DNA from: an uncultured Clostridia bacterium
GTDB lineage: Bacteria > Bacillota_A > Clostridia > TANB77 > CAG-508
Reading direction: 5' to 3'
DNA length: 64,000 nucleotides
Assembly (NCBI GenBank): GCA_947625985.1
Contig: CANQQF010000002.1
Coordinates: forward strand, 42,490-106,489
Within the stretch, counting starts at the first letter, position 1, and each line of letters opens with the position of its first letter. The position numbers and the translations under genes are program-made. The notes under the pieces were generated by a model. The model was not told where the DNA came from, made no database searches, and was given only the letters and a program-made list of their open reading frames with translations. Shown here piece by piece: positions 39,382 to 48,359 of this stretch.

Positions 39382-39420
39382 GAAAAAGCATCTACTCATT
39401 TCTAGAATAGTTGCTTTTTC
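39382..39420 (-). terminator. Terminator after leuA
   Basis: GAAAAAGCA-CTA pairs with TAG-TGCTTTTTC (39382-39394, 39408-39420) with one mismatch, 9 bases past the leuA stop. Confidence 0.75.
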
Positions 39421-39429
39421 TTTTATATT

Positions 39430-41094
39430 TTATTCACTTCTACTAATTGCACTTACAATAGCATTTAGGCTTGATCTTACAGTGTTTTCATTCTTTCCTA
39501 TTGCCCAGATTTTCTTATTGTCTTTTTCAATCTTTACATATGTTATAGCATTAGCTTTTTCACCATGATTAATATCATTTTCTTGTGCAGCTTGACTATA
39601 AAATTTAAATTCAAAATCATATCCCATATTTCTTAATATTTTTGTAAACACTTCAACAGGTCCATTTCCTTCATCTTCTTTTTTTACTTTTTTTCCTTCA
39701 ATATCTAAAGTTACATCTAAAACAATACTGTCTTCTCCTTCAGACTTTATGTCATAATTATCAATTTTTAATTTATTACTTCTATTAACATATTCATTTT
39801 CAAATACATCATATATCTCCTTACTATCAAGTTCTCTTCCTTTTTTATCAGATGCATCTTTCACAAGATATCCTATTTCTTGCCTCATTTCAGCTGGTAT
39901 CTCATATCCATATTCATTTTGCAAAACAAATGCAACTCCACCTTTTCCTGATTGACTATTTATTCTTATTATTGGTTCATATTGTCTATTTATGTCTGCT
40001 GGATTTATAGGAAGATAAGGAACATCCCATATCTTTTCTTTGTTATTGTTTAATGCTGTAAGTCCTTTCGAAATTGCATCTTGATGTGAACCAGAAAAAG
40101 CCGTAAATACTAATTCCCCTACATATGGATGGCGTGGACTTATTGGCATTTTTATATACCTAGAATATTTTTCTTTAACTTCATTGATATCTGAAAAGTC
40201 AAGTTCTGGATCAACACCTGTAACATACATATTCATTGCGATATTTAGAATGTCTGCATTTCCTGTTCTTTCTCCATTTCCAAGTAATGACCCCTCTACT
40301 CTCTCGGCTCCTGCCAAAATTGCCATTTCAGATGTAGCAACACCTGTTCCTCTATCATTGTGAGAATGAACACTGATTATCATTTTTTCTCTATCTACAA
40401 TATTTTCAGCAATATATTGGATTTGATCCGCAAAAATATTTGGCATTGAACACTCTACAGTTGCAGGAAAATTAATAATAGGTTTATTTTTTAATTTTGG
40501 ATACCAAATTTTAAGTACAGCATTGACAACATCTAGTGCATAATCCATTTCAGTTGCAGTAAAGCTTTCTGGTGAATATTCAAAATACCAATTTGTATTT
40601 GGATATTTATCTATACAATCTGCTAAAATTTTTGCTCCATCTGTTGCTATTTTTTTTACTTCTTCTTTATTTTTTCTAAATACTACTCTTCTTTGTGTTG
40701 TAGAAGTAGAATTATACATATGAACGATTACGTTTTTTGCACCTTTTAATGATTCTAATGTTTTTTCTATTATTTCTTTTCTAGCTTGTGTTAAAACTTG
40801 AATTTTAACATCATCAGGAATCAAATTATTTTCTATTAAATACCTTGTAAAATTATACTCTGTTTCTGACGCTGCAGGAAAACCAATTTCAATTTCTTTA
40901 AATCCTATTTTTACAAGGTATTTAAAAAATTCAATTTTTTCCTCTAGATTCATTGGATTTGCTAAAGCTTGATTTCCATCTCTAAGGTCAACGCTACACC
41001 ACATTGGAGCTTTAGTAATTTCATTATCAACCCATGTTCTTTTTTTTGGTTTTTTCCAGTCATACAATTTCTTGTAATTTTCAAAATTTTTCAT
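39430..41094 (-). CDS. leuA: 2-isopropylmalate synthase (long form)
   Basis: Condenses acetyl-CoA with 2-oxoisovalerate, the first step of leucine synthesis. The 554 residues begin like the long LeuA2 class. Motifs are WCSVDLRDGNQALANPM, the metal-binding ISVHSHNDRGTGV and GNGERTGNADI, followed by a C-terminal regulatory LeuA-dimer domain. AGGGAGG precedes the ATG. No other leu or ilv genes are adjacent. A leader peptide gene and a hairpin lie between its promoter and start, suggesting attenuation. Confidence 0.93.
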   Translation of the reverse strand: MKNFENYKKLYDWKKPKKRTWVDNEITKAPMWCSVDLRDGNQALANPMNLEEKIEFFKYLVKIGFKEIEIGFPAASETEYNFTRYLIENNLIPDDVKIQVLTQARKEIIEKTLESLKGAKNVIVHMYNSTSTTQRRVVFRKNKEEVKKIATDGAKILADCIDKYPNTNWYFEYSPESFTATEMDYALDVVNAVLKIWYPKLKNKPIINFPATVECSMPNIFADQIQYIAENIVDREKMIISVHSHNDRGTGVATSEMAILAGAERVEGSLLGNGERTGNADILNIAMNMYVTGVDPELDFSDINEVKEKYSRYIKMPISPRHPYVGELVFTAFSGSHQDAISKGLTALNNNKEKIWDVPYLPINPADINRQYEPIIRINSQSGKGGVAFVLQNEYGYEIPAEMRQEIGYLVKDASDKKGRELDSKEIYDVFENEYVNRSNKLKIDNYDIKSEGEDSIVLDVTLDIEGKKVKKEDEGNGPVEVFTKILRNMGYDFEFKFYSQAAQENDINHGEKANAITYVKIEKDNKKIWAIGKNENTVRSSLNAIVSAISRSE

Positions 41095-41120
41095 CTTAAT
41101 TTTCCTCCCTTTCTACTTAA

Positions 41121-41180
41121 ATACAAAACAAAACACATCTCTACTTATTTTATAATATAGAGATGTGTTTTGTTTTGTAT
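41121..41180 (-). promoter_or_regulatory. Perfect 23-bp hairpin in the leuA leader
   Basis: Arms 41121-41143 and 41158-41180 are exact inverted repeats around a 14-base loop, placed between the leader peptide and the leuA ribosome site. There is no long T run after it on the minus strand, so it could terminate weakly, attenuate with an alternative fold, or block ribosome binding. Confidence 0.75.
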
Positions 41181-41265
41181 AAATTTTTATTTATTTTTTA
41201 TCAACTTTAGTATGTCTATTGCTTGTAAATATTTTTACATATCACAAAATATCCCTATATTATTT

Positions 41266-41325
41266 TCAATAAATTAGAGATATGAGAATAATTGATATGT
41301 TGTTAATTGCAATTGATTCTGACAT
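41266..41325 (-). CDS. Leader peptide of leuA (Ile/Leu-rich)
   Basis: A 19-residue open frame, MSESIAINNISIILISLIY, with AAGGAGG eight bases before its ATG. Seven Ile and two Leu residues, with the Leu codons CTC and CTA that this AT-rich genome rarely uses, fit a branched-chain amino acid attenuation peptide. It lies 28 bases after a consensus promoter and upstream of the 23-bp hairpin and leuA. Function is inferred from position and composition. Confidence 0.75.
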   Translation of the reverse strand: MSESIAINNISIILISLIY

Positions 41326-41352
41326 TCTAAGTCCTCCTTATTTATATGCATT

Positions 41353-41381
41353 AGTATATCATATTAAAATTATAGTGTCAA
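41353..41381 (-). promoter_or_regulatory. Sigma-A promoter for the leuA leader
   Basis: TTGACA (41381-41376), 17 bases, TATACT (41358-41353). It lies immediately after the splB stop codon. Confidence 0.85.
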
Positions 41382-41387
41382 TCACTA

Positions 41388-42386
41388 TTATACTATATAT
41401 TCAATTTTATTATTAGGAAAATATTTATGCATTTGTTCTCTCAAAAAGTTTTCTGCCTCTTCTTTTATTTTTTTATTGTAAGCATATTTTCCTCTTCCTC
41501 TTCCTGTCATAATTTCTTTATTAAATAAATTTATCGCATTTGGAAAAGCTTCTTCATTTATTTTAGTATGAACATAGCTATAAGTCATAAAAATAATTTC
41601 AAAGAAAACATCTTTTTTTACCTTATCTGCTAAATCTTTTTCTAATGTTTTAATTAAATTTGTATATTCTTCTTTCCAATTTTCAACTAGAATTACTGGT
41701 GCAATTAAAATTCCTAGATTATATCCTGCATCTTTTAATTTATTTATAGCTTCGATTCTTCCTTGTAATCTTGATGTTCCAAATTCAACTCTATTTATTA
41801 TTTCCTCTGGATTAACACTCATTCGTATTGTTACTTTTCCTTGATGATCTAAATTTAAAATTGGCTCTACCATATCAAATTTTGTTGGAAATGTTAACTT
41901 ACCTTTTTTTGAATTTTTAAAATTTTCTATAGTCCATATCAAGTTATCTGTAATTGTATTTTCTAAGATTAAATCACTATTACTTCCTATCTCAAAAGTT
42001 AATTCATTATCTGATTTTTCTGAGGTTTTAATTATTTTTTCTAACATTTGCTCTCTATTAACAAATAATCTAAGATAAGCACATTTGTTATAGTTGCATA
42101 CTAAATAACAATACATACAAGAAGCTGTACAACCTGATGAGGTATATGGCACTAAATAATCTGAAGTTTTATGATTTTCCACAAATTTATGTGTTTTTCT
42201 AATTCCTATAATTAAATTTCTTTTCATATTATTAAATTCCGAATTTGGGTTTTTTCTCATTTCTTCGATATTATTGTGATTTTCAATTTCTATCTTAGGA
42301 ATATCTGAATATTTATTCATCAATTTCTTTCCTAGAGTATAGTTAATTATATCTTTTTCAAAATAAATAGCTTTTGGTCTGAACAT
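41388..42386 (-). CDS. splB: Spore photoproduct lyase (radical SAM)
   Basis: Repairs the spore photoproduct, a thymine dimer formed in UV-exposed spores, with a 4Fe-4S cluster and S-adenosylmethionine. The 332 residues contain SSGCTASCMYCYL (CX3CX2C cluster motif, about residues 83-95) and further family segments TIRMSVNPEEIINRVEFGT and YNLGILIAPVI. Length is typical. An inverted repeat spans its ribosome site and start. Confidence 0.9.
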   Translation of the reverse strand: MFRPKAIYFEKDIINYTLGKKLMNKYSDIPKIEIENHNNIEEMRKNPNSEFNNMKRNLIIGIRKTHKFVENHKTSDYLVPYTSSGCTASCMYCYLVCNYNKCAYLRLFVNREQMLEKIIKTSEKSDNELTFEIGSNSDLILENTITDNLIWTIENFKNSKKGKLTFPTKFDMVEPILNLDHQGKVTIRMSVNPEEIINRVEFGTSRLQGRIEAINKLKDAGYNLGILIAPVILVENWKEEYTNLIKTLEKDLADKVKKDVFFEIIFMTYSYVHTKINEEAFPNAINLFNKEIMTGRGRGKYAYNKKIKEEAENFLREQMHKYFPNNKIEYIV

Positions 42387-42428
42387 TTTTTCCTCCTACT
42401 TAAGGATTATTTTAACCAAAAGCTATTT
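42365..42428 (-). promoter_or_regulatory. Inverted repeat enclosing the splB ribosome site and start codon
   Basis: AAATAGCTTTTGGT (42428-42415) and ACCAAAAGCTATTT (42378-42365) are exact 14-base complements. The 36-base loop between them holds AGGAGG and the splB ATG. The second arm is within the coding sequence (codons for RPKAIYF). It may control translation of splB or act as a weak terminator after the Nudix gene. Confidence 0.6.
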
Positions 42429-42437
42429 TTGTATTCT

Positions 42438-42905
42438 TTAATCTATATTTATTCTATTGTTTATCCATTCATTTTCTATTAACATTTTTCTAAAACATTG
42501 TGGCATTAATCTATAATTTTCAATTTCATTTATATCAATCCATTCATAATGTAAATAATCTTTACCTTCAACATTTTTCATTGTTTGTTCAATCCTTTTA
42601 TCTTCTTCATCTTCAAATTCCACTTTATAAACAAACATTATTTCATGGTATTTTTTTCCATTCATTTCAAAAAAGTTTTCTACTGTAGTCAAATACTTTT
42701 GTATCTCTACTTTTTTCCCTAACTCCTCTTCTAATTCTCTTTTTACTGTTTCTTCAGAACTTTCTCCTATGGTAACTCTTCCACCAGGCAAACATCCATG
42801 GTCTTCATTAATAGATTCATGTACTAATACTTTGTTATTATGTATTATTACTCCTGCTGCTCTAATATTTAATTTGTAGTCAGCAACGTCTAAAGTTATA
42901 TCCAT
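42438..42905 (-). CDS. Nudix hydrolase
   Basis: A 155-residue protein with the Nudix box GGRVTIGESSEETVKRELEEELGKKV (shown here as G-x5-E-x7-REx2EE-x-G pattern, about residues 40-62), which hydrolyses nucleoside diphosphates linked to another group. The substrate is unknown. The ATG at 42905 follows AAGGAGG at eight bases; a TTG two codons earlier is also in frame. Confidence 0.88.
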   Translation of the reverse strand: MDITLDVADYKLNIRAAGVIIHNNKVLVHESINEDHGCLPGGRVTIGESSEETVKRELEEELGKKVEIQKYLTTVENFFEMNGKKYHEIMFVYKVEFEDEEDKRIEQTMKNVEGKDYLHYEWIDINEIENYRLMPQCFRKMLIENEWINNRINID

Positions 42906-42936
42906 TTTCAAAACCTCCTTATAAAACTTATATAAT

Positions 42937-42998
42937 TTGAGTTTTCATAAATATAAACTCAAGGTGACATTATACCACAAATCTCTATAAAAATTCAA
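42937..42998 (-). promoter_or_regulatory. Promoter and 5' UTR hairpin of the Nudix-splB unit
   Basis: TTGAAT (42998-42993), 18 bases, TATAAT (42974-42969), then an 8-bp hairpin TTGAGTTT/AAACTCAA (42962-42937) before the ribosome site. Confidence 0.6.
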
Positions 42999-43017
42999 CT
43001 GTTTTTATTATTTTTCT

Positions 43018-43923
43018 TTATTTTTCTAATTCAGCTACATAATAACTTTTAGTATATCTATTTCTCTCATCTTCATTTTCAGGTATATATATATCTTTAA
43101 CTGTTTGACCTTCTATTACTTCTACCTTAAAAAAAGTCTTATTGCTTCCTTCTTTAATATTATATTTTAAAATCTCATCAAGTTTAAGTATATAATCTGC
43201 TATATCATTTACTTTTTCTTTAGAATCCATATTTATTTCTATTTTACAATTTTGAACTAACTCTTCATTCTTTTCATCAACTTTTATAGTTATTCCCATT
43301 TCCTCTGCTAGTTTTTTTATTTCATCTATATGTGATAAGGCTATATCTTTATTGTATAAAGTATCATCCAATTGTTTTGTGAATTTTCCTGCAGATTTAT
43401 ATTCTTCACCTACTTTTTCTAACGGTTCATAAGAATATCCATAAACATAAAACCAATCATTATTACTCTCTCTCGTGAACTTATATCTTGTACCATTTGT
43501 TTGGTATTGATAATTATCTTTTTGCATTAAAACCCATTCATCTCCATATTTCCATTTTATAAAATCTTTAATTACTTGTTCTGAATAAACTACAGGTGAA
43601 TCATAATCGTAAATATTTTCTCCCCTAATTAATTCTTCCATGTCTTTAAGATATTCTTCATTATTATTTGTATCAATACCCTCGTAATTTAATTTATTTT
43701 TAATATTAGTTGATTTTTTATCAATATTTGTTCTAATACTTATCATTGTAACAATAGCAATAATAAGCATTAATATAAGCGTACAAATAAGTGTTGTAAT
43801 CATTCTAATTTTCTTTTGTTTTTTTGTAGTTCCAAGCTTTCTATTCATTCGTTCCATCTTTATAACTTGTTTTCTCATAAATTTATTTTTAGGTAGTTTC
43901 TTCTTTGGCATACTTTCTTTCAT
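43018..43923 (-). CDS. Membrane-anchored protein of unknown function
   Basis: A 301-residue protein. It has a strongly basic N-terminus of about 40 residues, one membrane helix (about 42-65), and an extracellular acidic domain. The ATG at 43923 follows AAAGGAG; the frame extends 14 codons upstream without a ribosome site. I see no family motif. It is a single gene between promoters. Confidence 0.6.
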   Translation of the reverse strand: MKESMPKKKLPKNKFMRKQVIKMERMNRKLGTTKKQKKIRMITTLICTLILMLIIAIVTMISIRTNIDKKSTNIKNKLNYEGIDTNNNEEYLKDMEELIRGENIYDYDSPVVYSEQVIKDFIKWKYGDEWVLMQKDNYQYQTNGTRYKFTRESNNDWFYVYGYSYEPLEKVGEEYKSAGKFTKQLDDTLYNKDIALSHIDEIKKLAEEMGITIKVDEKNEELVQNCKIEINMDSKEKVNDIADYILKLDEILKYNIKEGSNKTFFKVEVIEGQTVKDIYIPENEDERNRYTKSYYVAELEK

Positions 43924-43987
43924 ATAATTTCTCCTTTGTTTAAATATATGCTTAAATAATACCATAAATAAACTAATTTATCAATAA

Positions 43988-44027
43988 AAAAATAACTGAA
44001 ATCTCTATTTTAATTTCAGTTATTTTT
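43988..44027 (-). terminator. Terminator after rpoZ
   Basis: Perfect 15-bp arms (43988-44002, 44013-44027) with a 10-base loop. On the minus strand it ends in TTATTTTTTTATT. Confidence 0.85.
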
Positions 44028-44039
44028 GAGTTTATTAAA

Positions 44040-44231
44040 CTATCTTATTATTGAGCATTTATTTTTATTGATTTCTAAAGAAGCTATAGTCACTGGTGAA
44101 GCTTCATCTGTTTCTATTTCTGAAGTTTCTCCAGAAACGATTTCTCTAGATCTTCTTGAAACTGCGATGACTAATTCATATCTGTTTATAGATTTATTTA
44201 ATAACTCTTCAACAGTAGGATTTGTAATCAT
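44040..44231 (-). CDS. rpoZ: RNA polymerase omega subunit
   Basis: A 63-residue protein with the omega signature LLNKSINRYELVIAVSRRSREIV at residues 10-32, which helps assemble RNA polymerase. The C-terminus includes SPVTIASLEI. GGGGGAA precedes the ATG. The gene is usually next to gmk; here it stands alone with its own terminator. An antisense frame of similar size is a shadow. Confidence 0.82.
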   Translation of the reverse strand: MITNPTVEELLNKSINRYELVIAVSRRSREIVSGETSEIETDEASPVTIASLEINKNKCSIIR

Positions 44232-44311
44232 CTAAAATTCCCCCGTTTCATAAATCTAATTATATTATACCACATTTTAGAATTTTATGTAAGCCTATGC
44301 TCTAGATTTCT

Positions 44312-44893
44312 TTATTTTTTTCTTGCCATTACATTAAAAGTATGCCAATATTTCTTTTTCCCTAATCCCGTTATATCTATTCCTTCAAATTCTGAAATAT
44401 TAATAATTTCAAAATTTTTAAATAATCCAATAACTTGTTCTTTTGTTTTAAAAATCATATTTTCTCTTAAACCATTCCACTCATCCTTATCTCCAAAAAA
44501 TGATCCAAGAAAATACCCATTCTTTTCTATACTATTTTCAATTTTATTCCATAATTCATTAAACTTTTCTTTTTTACAAAAAGATAGACTATTGTTTGCT
44601 AACAATAAATTACATTTTTCTAATTCAATTTCTTCAAATGACTTTTGTAAAAATCTAAATCTTTTTAACTCTTGTTCATTAAGATTTTCTGTAATCATTT
44701 TTTTAGTATTTTCAATATCTATTGCTAAGACATTCCAATTATTCTTTATTAAGCAAACAGTATCTCTTCCAGATCCACAGCCTAATTCTATTGCATTACC
44801 TGTTTCTGTCACTAATTTTAAAAATCTTTTTACATTTACACTAGCAGATTTGTTTACAGTATTCTCATAATATCTTTTCTTTTTTTCTTCCAT
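44312..44893 (-). CDS. Class I SAM-dependent methyltransferase
   Basis: A 193-residue protein with the SAM-binding motif NAIELGCGSGRDTVCLI (about 33-49) and the acidic end of strand 2, LAIDIE, then LLLANNSLSF. Distant TehB-like plan. The substrate is unknown. It follows the HD gene by five bases. Confidence 0.82.
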   Translation of the reverse strand: MEEKKKRYYENTVNKSASVNVKRFLKLVTETGNAIELGCGSGRDTVCLIKNNWNVLAIDIENTKKMITENLNEQELKRFRFLQKSFEEIELEKCNLLLANNSLSFCKKEKFNELWNKIENSIEKNGYFLGSFFGDKDEWNGLRENMIFKTKEQVIGLFKNFEIINISEFEGIDITGLGKKKYWHTFNVMARKK

Positions 44894-44898
44894 TTTAA

Positions 44899-45465
44899 TT
44901 ATCCTTCATAATTAAATATTTTTTTTAAAACACTTTTTAATCTTTTAAATATTGGATGATTTTCATCTACTCCAGTAATACAACTTTCATAAACACTTGT
45001 ATAATACCATTTTTGTTTATCTCTTCCTCTTTTTAATGCTCCCATAGATTTTTCTTCACCATATAATTCTATACAATCTGATAAATCTTCTAAATTACTT
45101 ATTTTATCACAAGCAACTATTAATTTAGAACCTAGTGGAGCTGTTTTTAAGTGTTCAATTGTATGTTTTTTTCTTTCTTCCCACTCTAAAGATTTGTTTG
45201 GTTCAGATGCATCATAAACATAATTTCTAACTTCTTTACCAAATTCTTTTTCTATATCATCAAATGTATGTGGTGTATCTTCCACAACATCATGTAAAAT
45301 TCCTGCTGCTACAATATTTTCATCACATCCATTCTTTTGTAAAATCATTCCAACTGTAAAAGGATGGAAAATCATATCAATGTCTTCTACTTTTCTTCTT
45401 TGACCTTTATGTGCTTTTGTTGCATAATAAATTGCATATTCTATTTTATCATTTCCTCTATACAT
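44899..45465 (-). CDS. HD-domain hydrolase, (p)ppGpp hydrolase-like
   Basis: A 188-residue protein with the RelA/SpoT-type HD motif: YATKAHKGQRRK, FHPFTVGMIL, AAGILHDVVEDT (HD at about residues 58-59) and a later DKISNL. It contains no synthetase domain, so it resembles small alarmone hydrolases, though other phosphate substrates are possible. AGGAGG precedes the ATG. Confidence 0.8.
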   Translation of the reverse strand: MYRGNDKIEYAIYYATKAHKGQRRKVEDIDMIFHPFTVGMILQKNGCDENIVAAGILHDVVEDTPHTFDDIEKEFGKEVRNYVYDASEPNKSLEWEERKKHTIEHLKTAPLGSKLIVACDKISNLEDLSDCIELYGEEKSMGALKRGRDKQKWYYTSVYESCITGVDENHPIFKRLKSVLKKIFNYEG

Positions 45466-45492
45466 ATTTTTATCCCTCCTAATATGATTGTA

Positions 45493-46077
45493 TTATATAT
45501 CAAAAAATTTTTTTAATTCGACTTTTAATAATTCCAATGCCTTTTTTCTTGCACTAACTTCATTTTTTTCTTCTTGAGTAAGCTCAGCTAAAGTTTTTCC
45601 GTTTTGTAGTTCAAATATTTCATCGAAACCAAATCCATTTTTCCCTCTAGGTTCTGCTGTTATATATCCTTCTACAACTCCTACAACTGAAATAGTCTGT
45701 TTTCCATTTGATGCTGCCATAGCTGAATTATTTTTTACCTTTCTACTTTCTTTAGGTACACCTTTAAGTTTCTCTATTATTCCAAGATTTCTATCTCTAT
45801 CAGTTCCTGGTAACCATCTTTTTGTTCGAACTCCTGGAAATCCGTTTAAATATTCAATTTCAATTCCAGTATCATCTGCAATAACAATTTCATTTTTTAA
45901 TAATTTTGCTATTTCCTCTGCTTTTTTTCTTGCATTCCCCTCTGAAGTATCTCTATCTTCTTCAACATCAATATCTATTCCTAATTCTTTCATTGGAACT
46001 ATCTCGTATTCATTCAATATTTCTTTTGCTTCTTTAATTTTTCCAGGATTTCCAGAAGCGATTACTAATCTTTTCAT
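45493..46077 (-). CDS. rdgB: XTP/dITP diphosphatase
   Basis: Removes non-canonical purine nucleotides from the NTP pool. The 194 residues contain ASGNPGKIKEAKEIL, VIADDTGIEIEYLNGFPGVRT, and KNGFGFDEIFE, all family hallmarks. ATG 46077 is chosen over GTG 46083, which would overlap its own AGGAGG. Confidence 0.93.
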   Translation of the reverse strand: MKRLVIASGNPGKIKEAKEILNEYEIVPMKELGIDIDVEEDRDTSEGNARKKAEEIAKLLKNEIVIADDTGIEIEYLNGFPGVRTKRWLPGTDRDRNLGIIEKLKGVPKESRKVKNNSAMAASNGKQTISVVGVVEGYITAEPRGKNGFGFDEIFELQNGKTLAELTQEEKNEVSARKKALELLKVELKKFFDI

Positions 46078-46092
46078 ATTCACTCCTCCTAA

Positions 46093-46956
46093 TTATTTTA
46101 TCCAATCTTTTAATATGTCTTTTTCTATGTTCATATTTCCATAACCAATTCCAAGTTGAATATCCGCTCTTTTCTCACCATGGCAATCAGTTCCACCTGA
46201 CATTAATAAATTGTTTTCTTCGCAATATTGAATTAAAGAATCAGTTTCTTCTTTAGAAAAACTTGAATGATATACTTCAACTCCATCTATAATATTATCT
46301 TTTTTTAATATATTCAAAAAGCCTTTTGTATCTTCTAAATTATATCTATATACATGTGCTACAAATAATTTTCCTCCTGCTTTCCTAACTTCGTTAGCTA
46401 CTTGATTTGCAGTTGGATAATTCATACTAAAATCAATATATACAGGAAATTTTTTACGTGTTACACAACATTGAAAAAAAACTTTTACATCATTCCATTC
46501 TTTATCTGTAAAATATTTTTTATTTTCAGGATGTTTTTTTATTTCAGGAAATATTGTATCGATCGGCCACCCTTTTGATTTGTCATAATTTAATTTTCCT
46601 AATTTTATATTATTTTTTTGGCAACTTTCAATCATTTTATTGTATTCTTCCATTAAATCTGGTTTTCTTTCTTCATACTCTTTGTGTACCCATTGCTCTA
46701 ATTTTTTATAATCAAAATCATAAGCTAATAAATGAAAAAATATTCCATCATACACTGTACTAAATTCTATTCCTGGTATTATTTTCCCTTTATATATTTT
46801 AGAATAGTCTATTTGAGCTAACTCTTTTATTCCATTAACTGTATCATGATCTGTTATTGCTAATACTTCTATTCCCTTTTTTTCAGCTTCATTTAATATT
46901 TCTTTTATATTCCAAGATCCATCTGAATAGCAAGTATGTGTATGTAAATCTATCAT
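46093..46956 (-). CDS. PHP-domain phosphoesterase
   Basis: A 287-residue metal-dependent phosphoesterase of the YciV/TrpH type. The motifs MIDLHTHTCYSDGSW (1-15), AITDHDTVNG, PGIEFST and GGTDCHG supply the metal ligands. Relatives hydrolyse pAp or act as 5'-3' nucleases. It precedes rdgB by about 15 bases. Confidence 0.9.
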   Translation of the reverse strand: MIDLHTHTCYSDGSWNIKEILNEAEKKGIEVLAITDHDTVNGIKELAQIDYSKIYKGKIIPGIEFSTVYDGIFFHLLAYDFDYKKLEQWVHKEYEERKPDLMEEYNKMIESCQKNNIKLGKLNYDKSKGWPIDTIFPEIKKHPENKKYFTDKEWNDVKVFFQCCVTRKKFPVYIDFSMNYPTANQVANEVRKAGGKLFVAHVYRYNLEDTKGFLNILKKDNIIDGVEVYHSSFSKEETDSLIQYCEENNLLMSGGTDCHGEKRADIQLGIGYGNMNIEKDILKDWIK

Positions 46957-46974
46957 TTATTAAACCTCCTTTTA

Positions 46975-47694
46975 TTATATTTTACTGAAAACATTTCCTA
47001 AACTCTCATTAATAACTAAATTCGCTTTATTATCATACATTGTTTCATCTCTATTTATTAAAACCAAATTTCTTCCTCTGAAATAATTTATTAAACCACT
47101 TGCAGGTTGTACCGTTAATGATGTACCTGCGACAATCATTAAATCTGCTTCACATATTGCTTTAATTGAAGCTCTCATTATGTTGTCATCTAAACCTTCT
47201 TCATATAACACAACATCTGGTTTTATTATTCCTCCACATTTACATTTTGGTATGCCTGTACTATTATTAAATATAAAATCTGCATCATAGAAATTATTGC
47301 ATTTCATACAATAATTTCTTAAAACACTTCCATGTAACTCTAATACATTTTTTGAACCTGCTTTTTGATGCAATCCATCTATATTTTGTGTTATAACAGC
47401 TTTTAATTTTCCTTGTTTTTCTAATTCTGCTAACTTAATATGCGTTATATTTGGTTCATATTTCAAAGAATTTAACTTATCTCTATAAAATTTATAAAAT
47501 TCATCAGTTTTACTCATAAAAAATGTATGACTTAATATAAATTCTGGAGGATATTTATACTTTTGATTATATAATCCATCTTTGCTTCTAAAATCTGGTA
47601 TACCACTTTCTGTTGAAACTCCCGCTCCTCCGAAAAATACTATATTATTACTTTCTTTAATTAAATTTTTAAATACTTCTATTTTACTTTCCAT
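46975..47694 (-). CDS. cobB: NAD-dependent protein deacylase (sirtuin)
   Basis: A 239-residue Sir2 protein with GGAGVSTESGIPDFRS, TQNIDGLHQKAGS, the catalytic His in LELHGS, four zinc Cys (CMKC...CKC), and GTSLTVQPASGL. It removes acyl groups from lysines with NAD. The ribosome site is weak (GAAG). Confidence 0.93.
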   Translation of the reverse strand: MESKIEVFKNLIKESNNIVFFGGAGVSTESGIPDFRSKDGLYNQKYKYPPEFILSHTFFMSKTDEFYKFYRDKLNSLKYEPNITHIKLAELEKQGKLKAVITQNIDGLHQKAGSKNVLELHGSVLRNYCMKCNNFYDADFIFNNSTGIPKCKCGGIIKPDVVLYEEGLDDNIMRASIKAICEADLMIVAGTSLTVQPASGLINYFRGRNLVLINRDETMYDNKANLVINESLGNVFSKI

Positions 47695-47710
47695 TTTTTC
47701 TACTTCATTC

Positions 47711-48346
47711 CTATCTTATAAAATTTGTAAAAGTTGTTTGTTCTTGTTTTGGAAGCTTTATTCCTTTTTCTTTTCCTGCCTCAATGCATTTTAAGTAATA
47801 TGCCATATTTCTGCCAAGTATTCTCATAACTTGCATTCCTTCTTCATCTCGTTTTACTTCTTCAGCATTTGAGCCATGTACCATATTCCAATATCTTGAA
47901 GATATTATTGGCATTTGACTAATCCCAAAATATTTATTTAATTGATCATATGTTGCTGTTGTTCCAGCTCTTCTTGCAGAAATGACAGTTGCAGCAGGTT
48001 TATATAAAAATCTATCTGCCTTTCCTGCAGAACTTGAAGAATAAAATGCCCTATCCATAAAACCTGTTATATTTCCTGCTGCAGCAGCATAATGTACTGG
48101 AGTTCCAAAAATAAATCCATCTGCTTCTTCAGCCTTTAATACAAACTCATTAACACTATCTTCAAAAATGCATTTACCATTTTTTACACAGCTGTTACAT
48201 GCTATACATCCACCTATTGGTTTGTTTTTAACCCAAAAAATTTCTGTTTCTATTCCTTCTTTCTCTAAAGTATTTGCTACTTCTTTTAATGCTGTATAAG
48301 TACATCCTTTTTCATGTGGTCCTCCATTAACTAATAAAACTTTCAT
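47711..48346 (-). CDS. Flavodoxin-fold NAD(P)H oxidoreductase / iron-sulfur flavoprotein
   Basis: A 211-residue FMN-binding protein. It starts MKVLLVNGGPHEKGCTYTAL, has a Cys pair region GGCIACNSCVKNGKC (about 45-59), and FGTPVHYAAAAGNITGFMDR. The Cys-rich segment suggests an iron-sulfur flavoprotein type reductase, although spacing differs from the classical motif. AAGGAGG precedes the ATG. Confidence 0.82.
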   Translation of the reverse strand: MKVLLVNGGPHEKGCTYTALKEVANTLEKEGIETEIFWVKNKPIGGCIACNSCVKNGKCIFEDSVNEFVLKAEEADGFIFGTPVHYAAAAGNITGFMDRAFYSSSSAGKADRFLYKPAATVISARRAGTTATYDQLNKYFGISQMPIISSRYWNMVHGSNAEEVKRDEEGMQVMRILGRNMAYYLKCIEAGKEKGIKLPKQEQTTFTNFIR

Positions 48347-48359
48347 ATTTTTAACCTCC

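Noticed and set aside
44026..44235. A plus-strand gene opposite rpoZ
   Set aside because: The minus-strand frame has the omega signature, a ribosome site and a terminator; the plus-strand frame has none.
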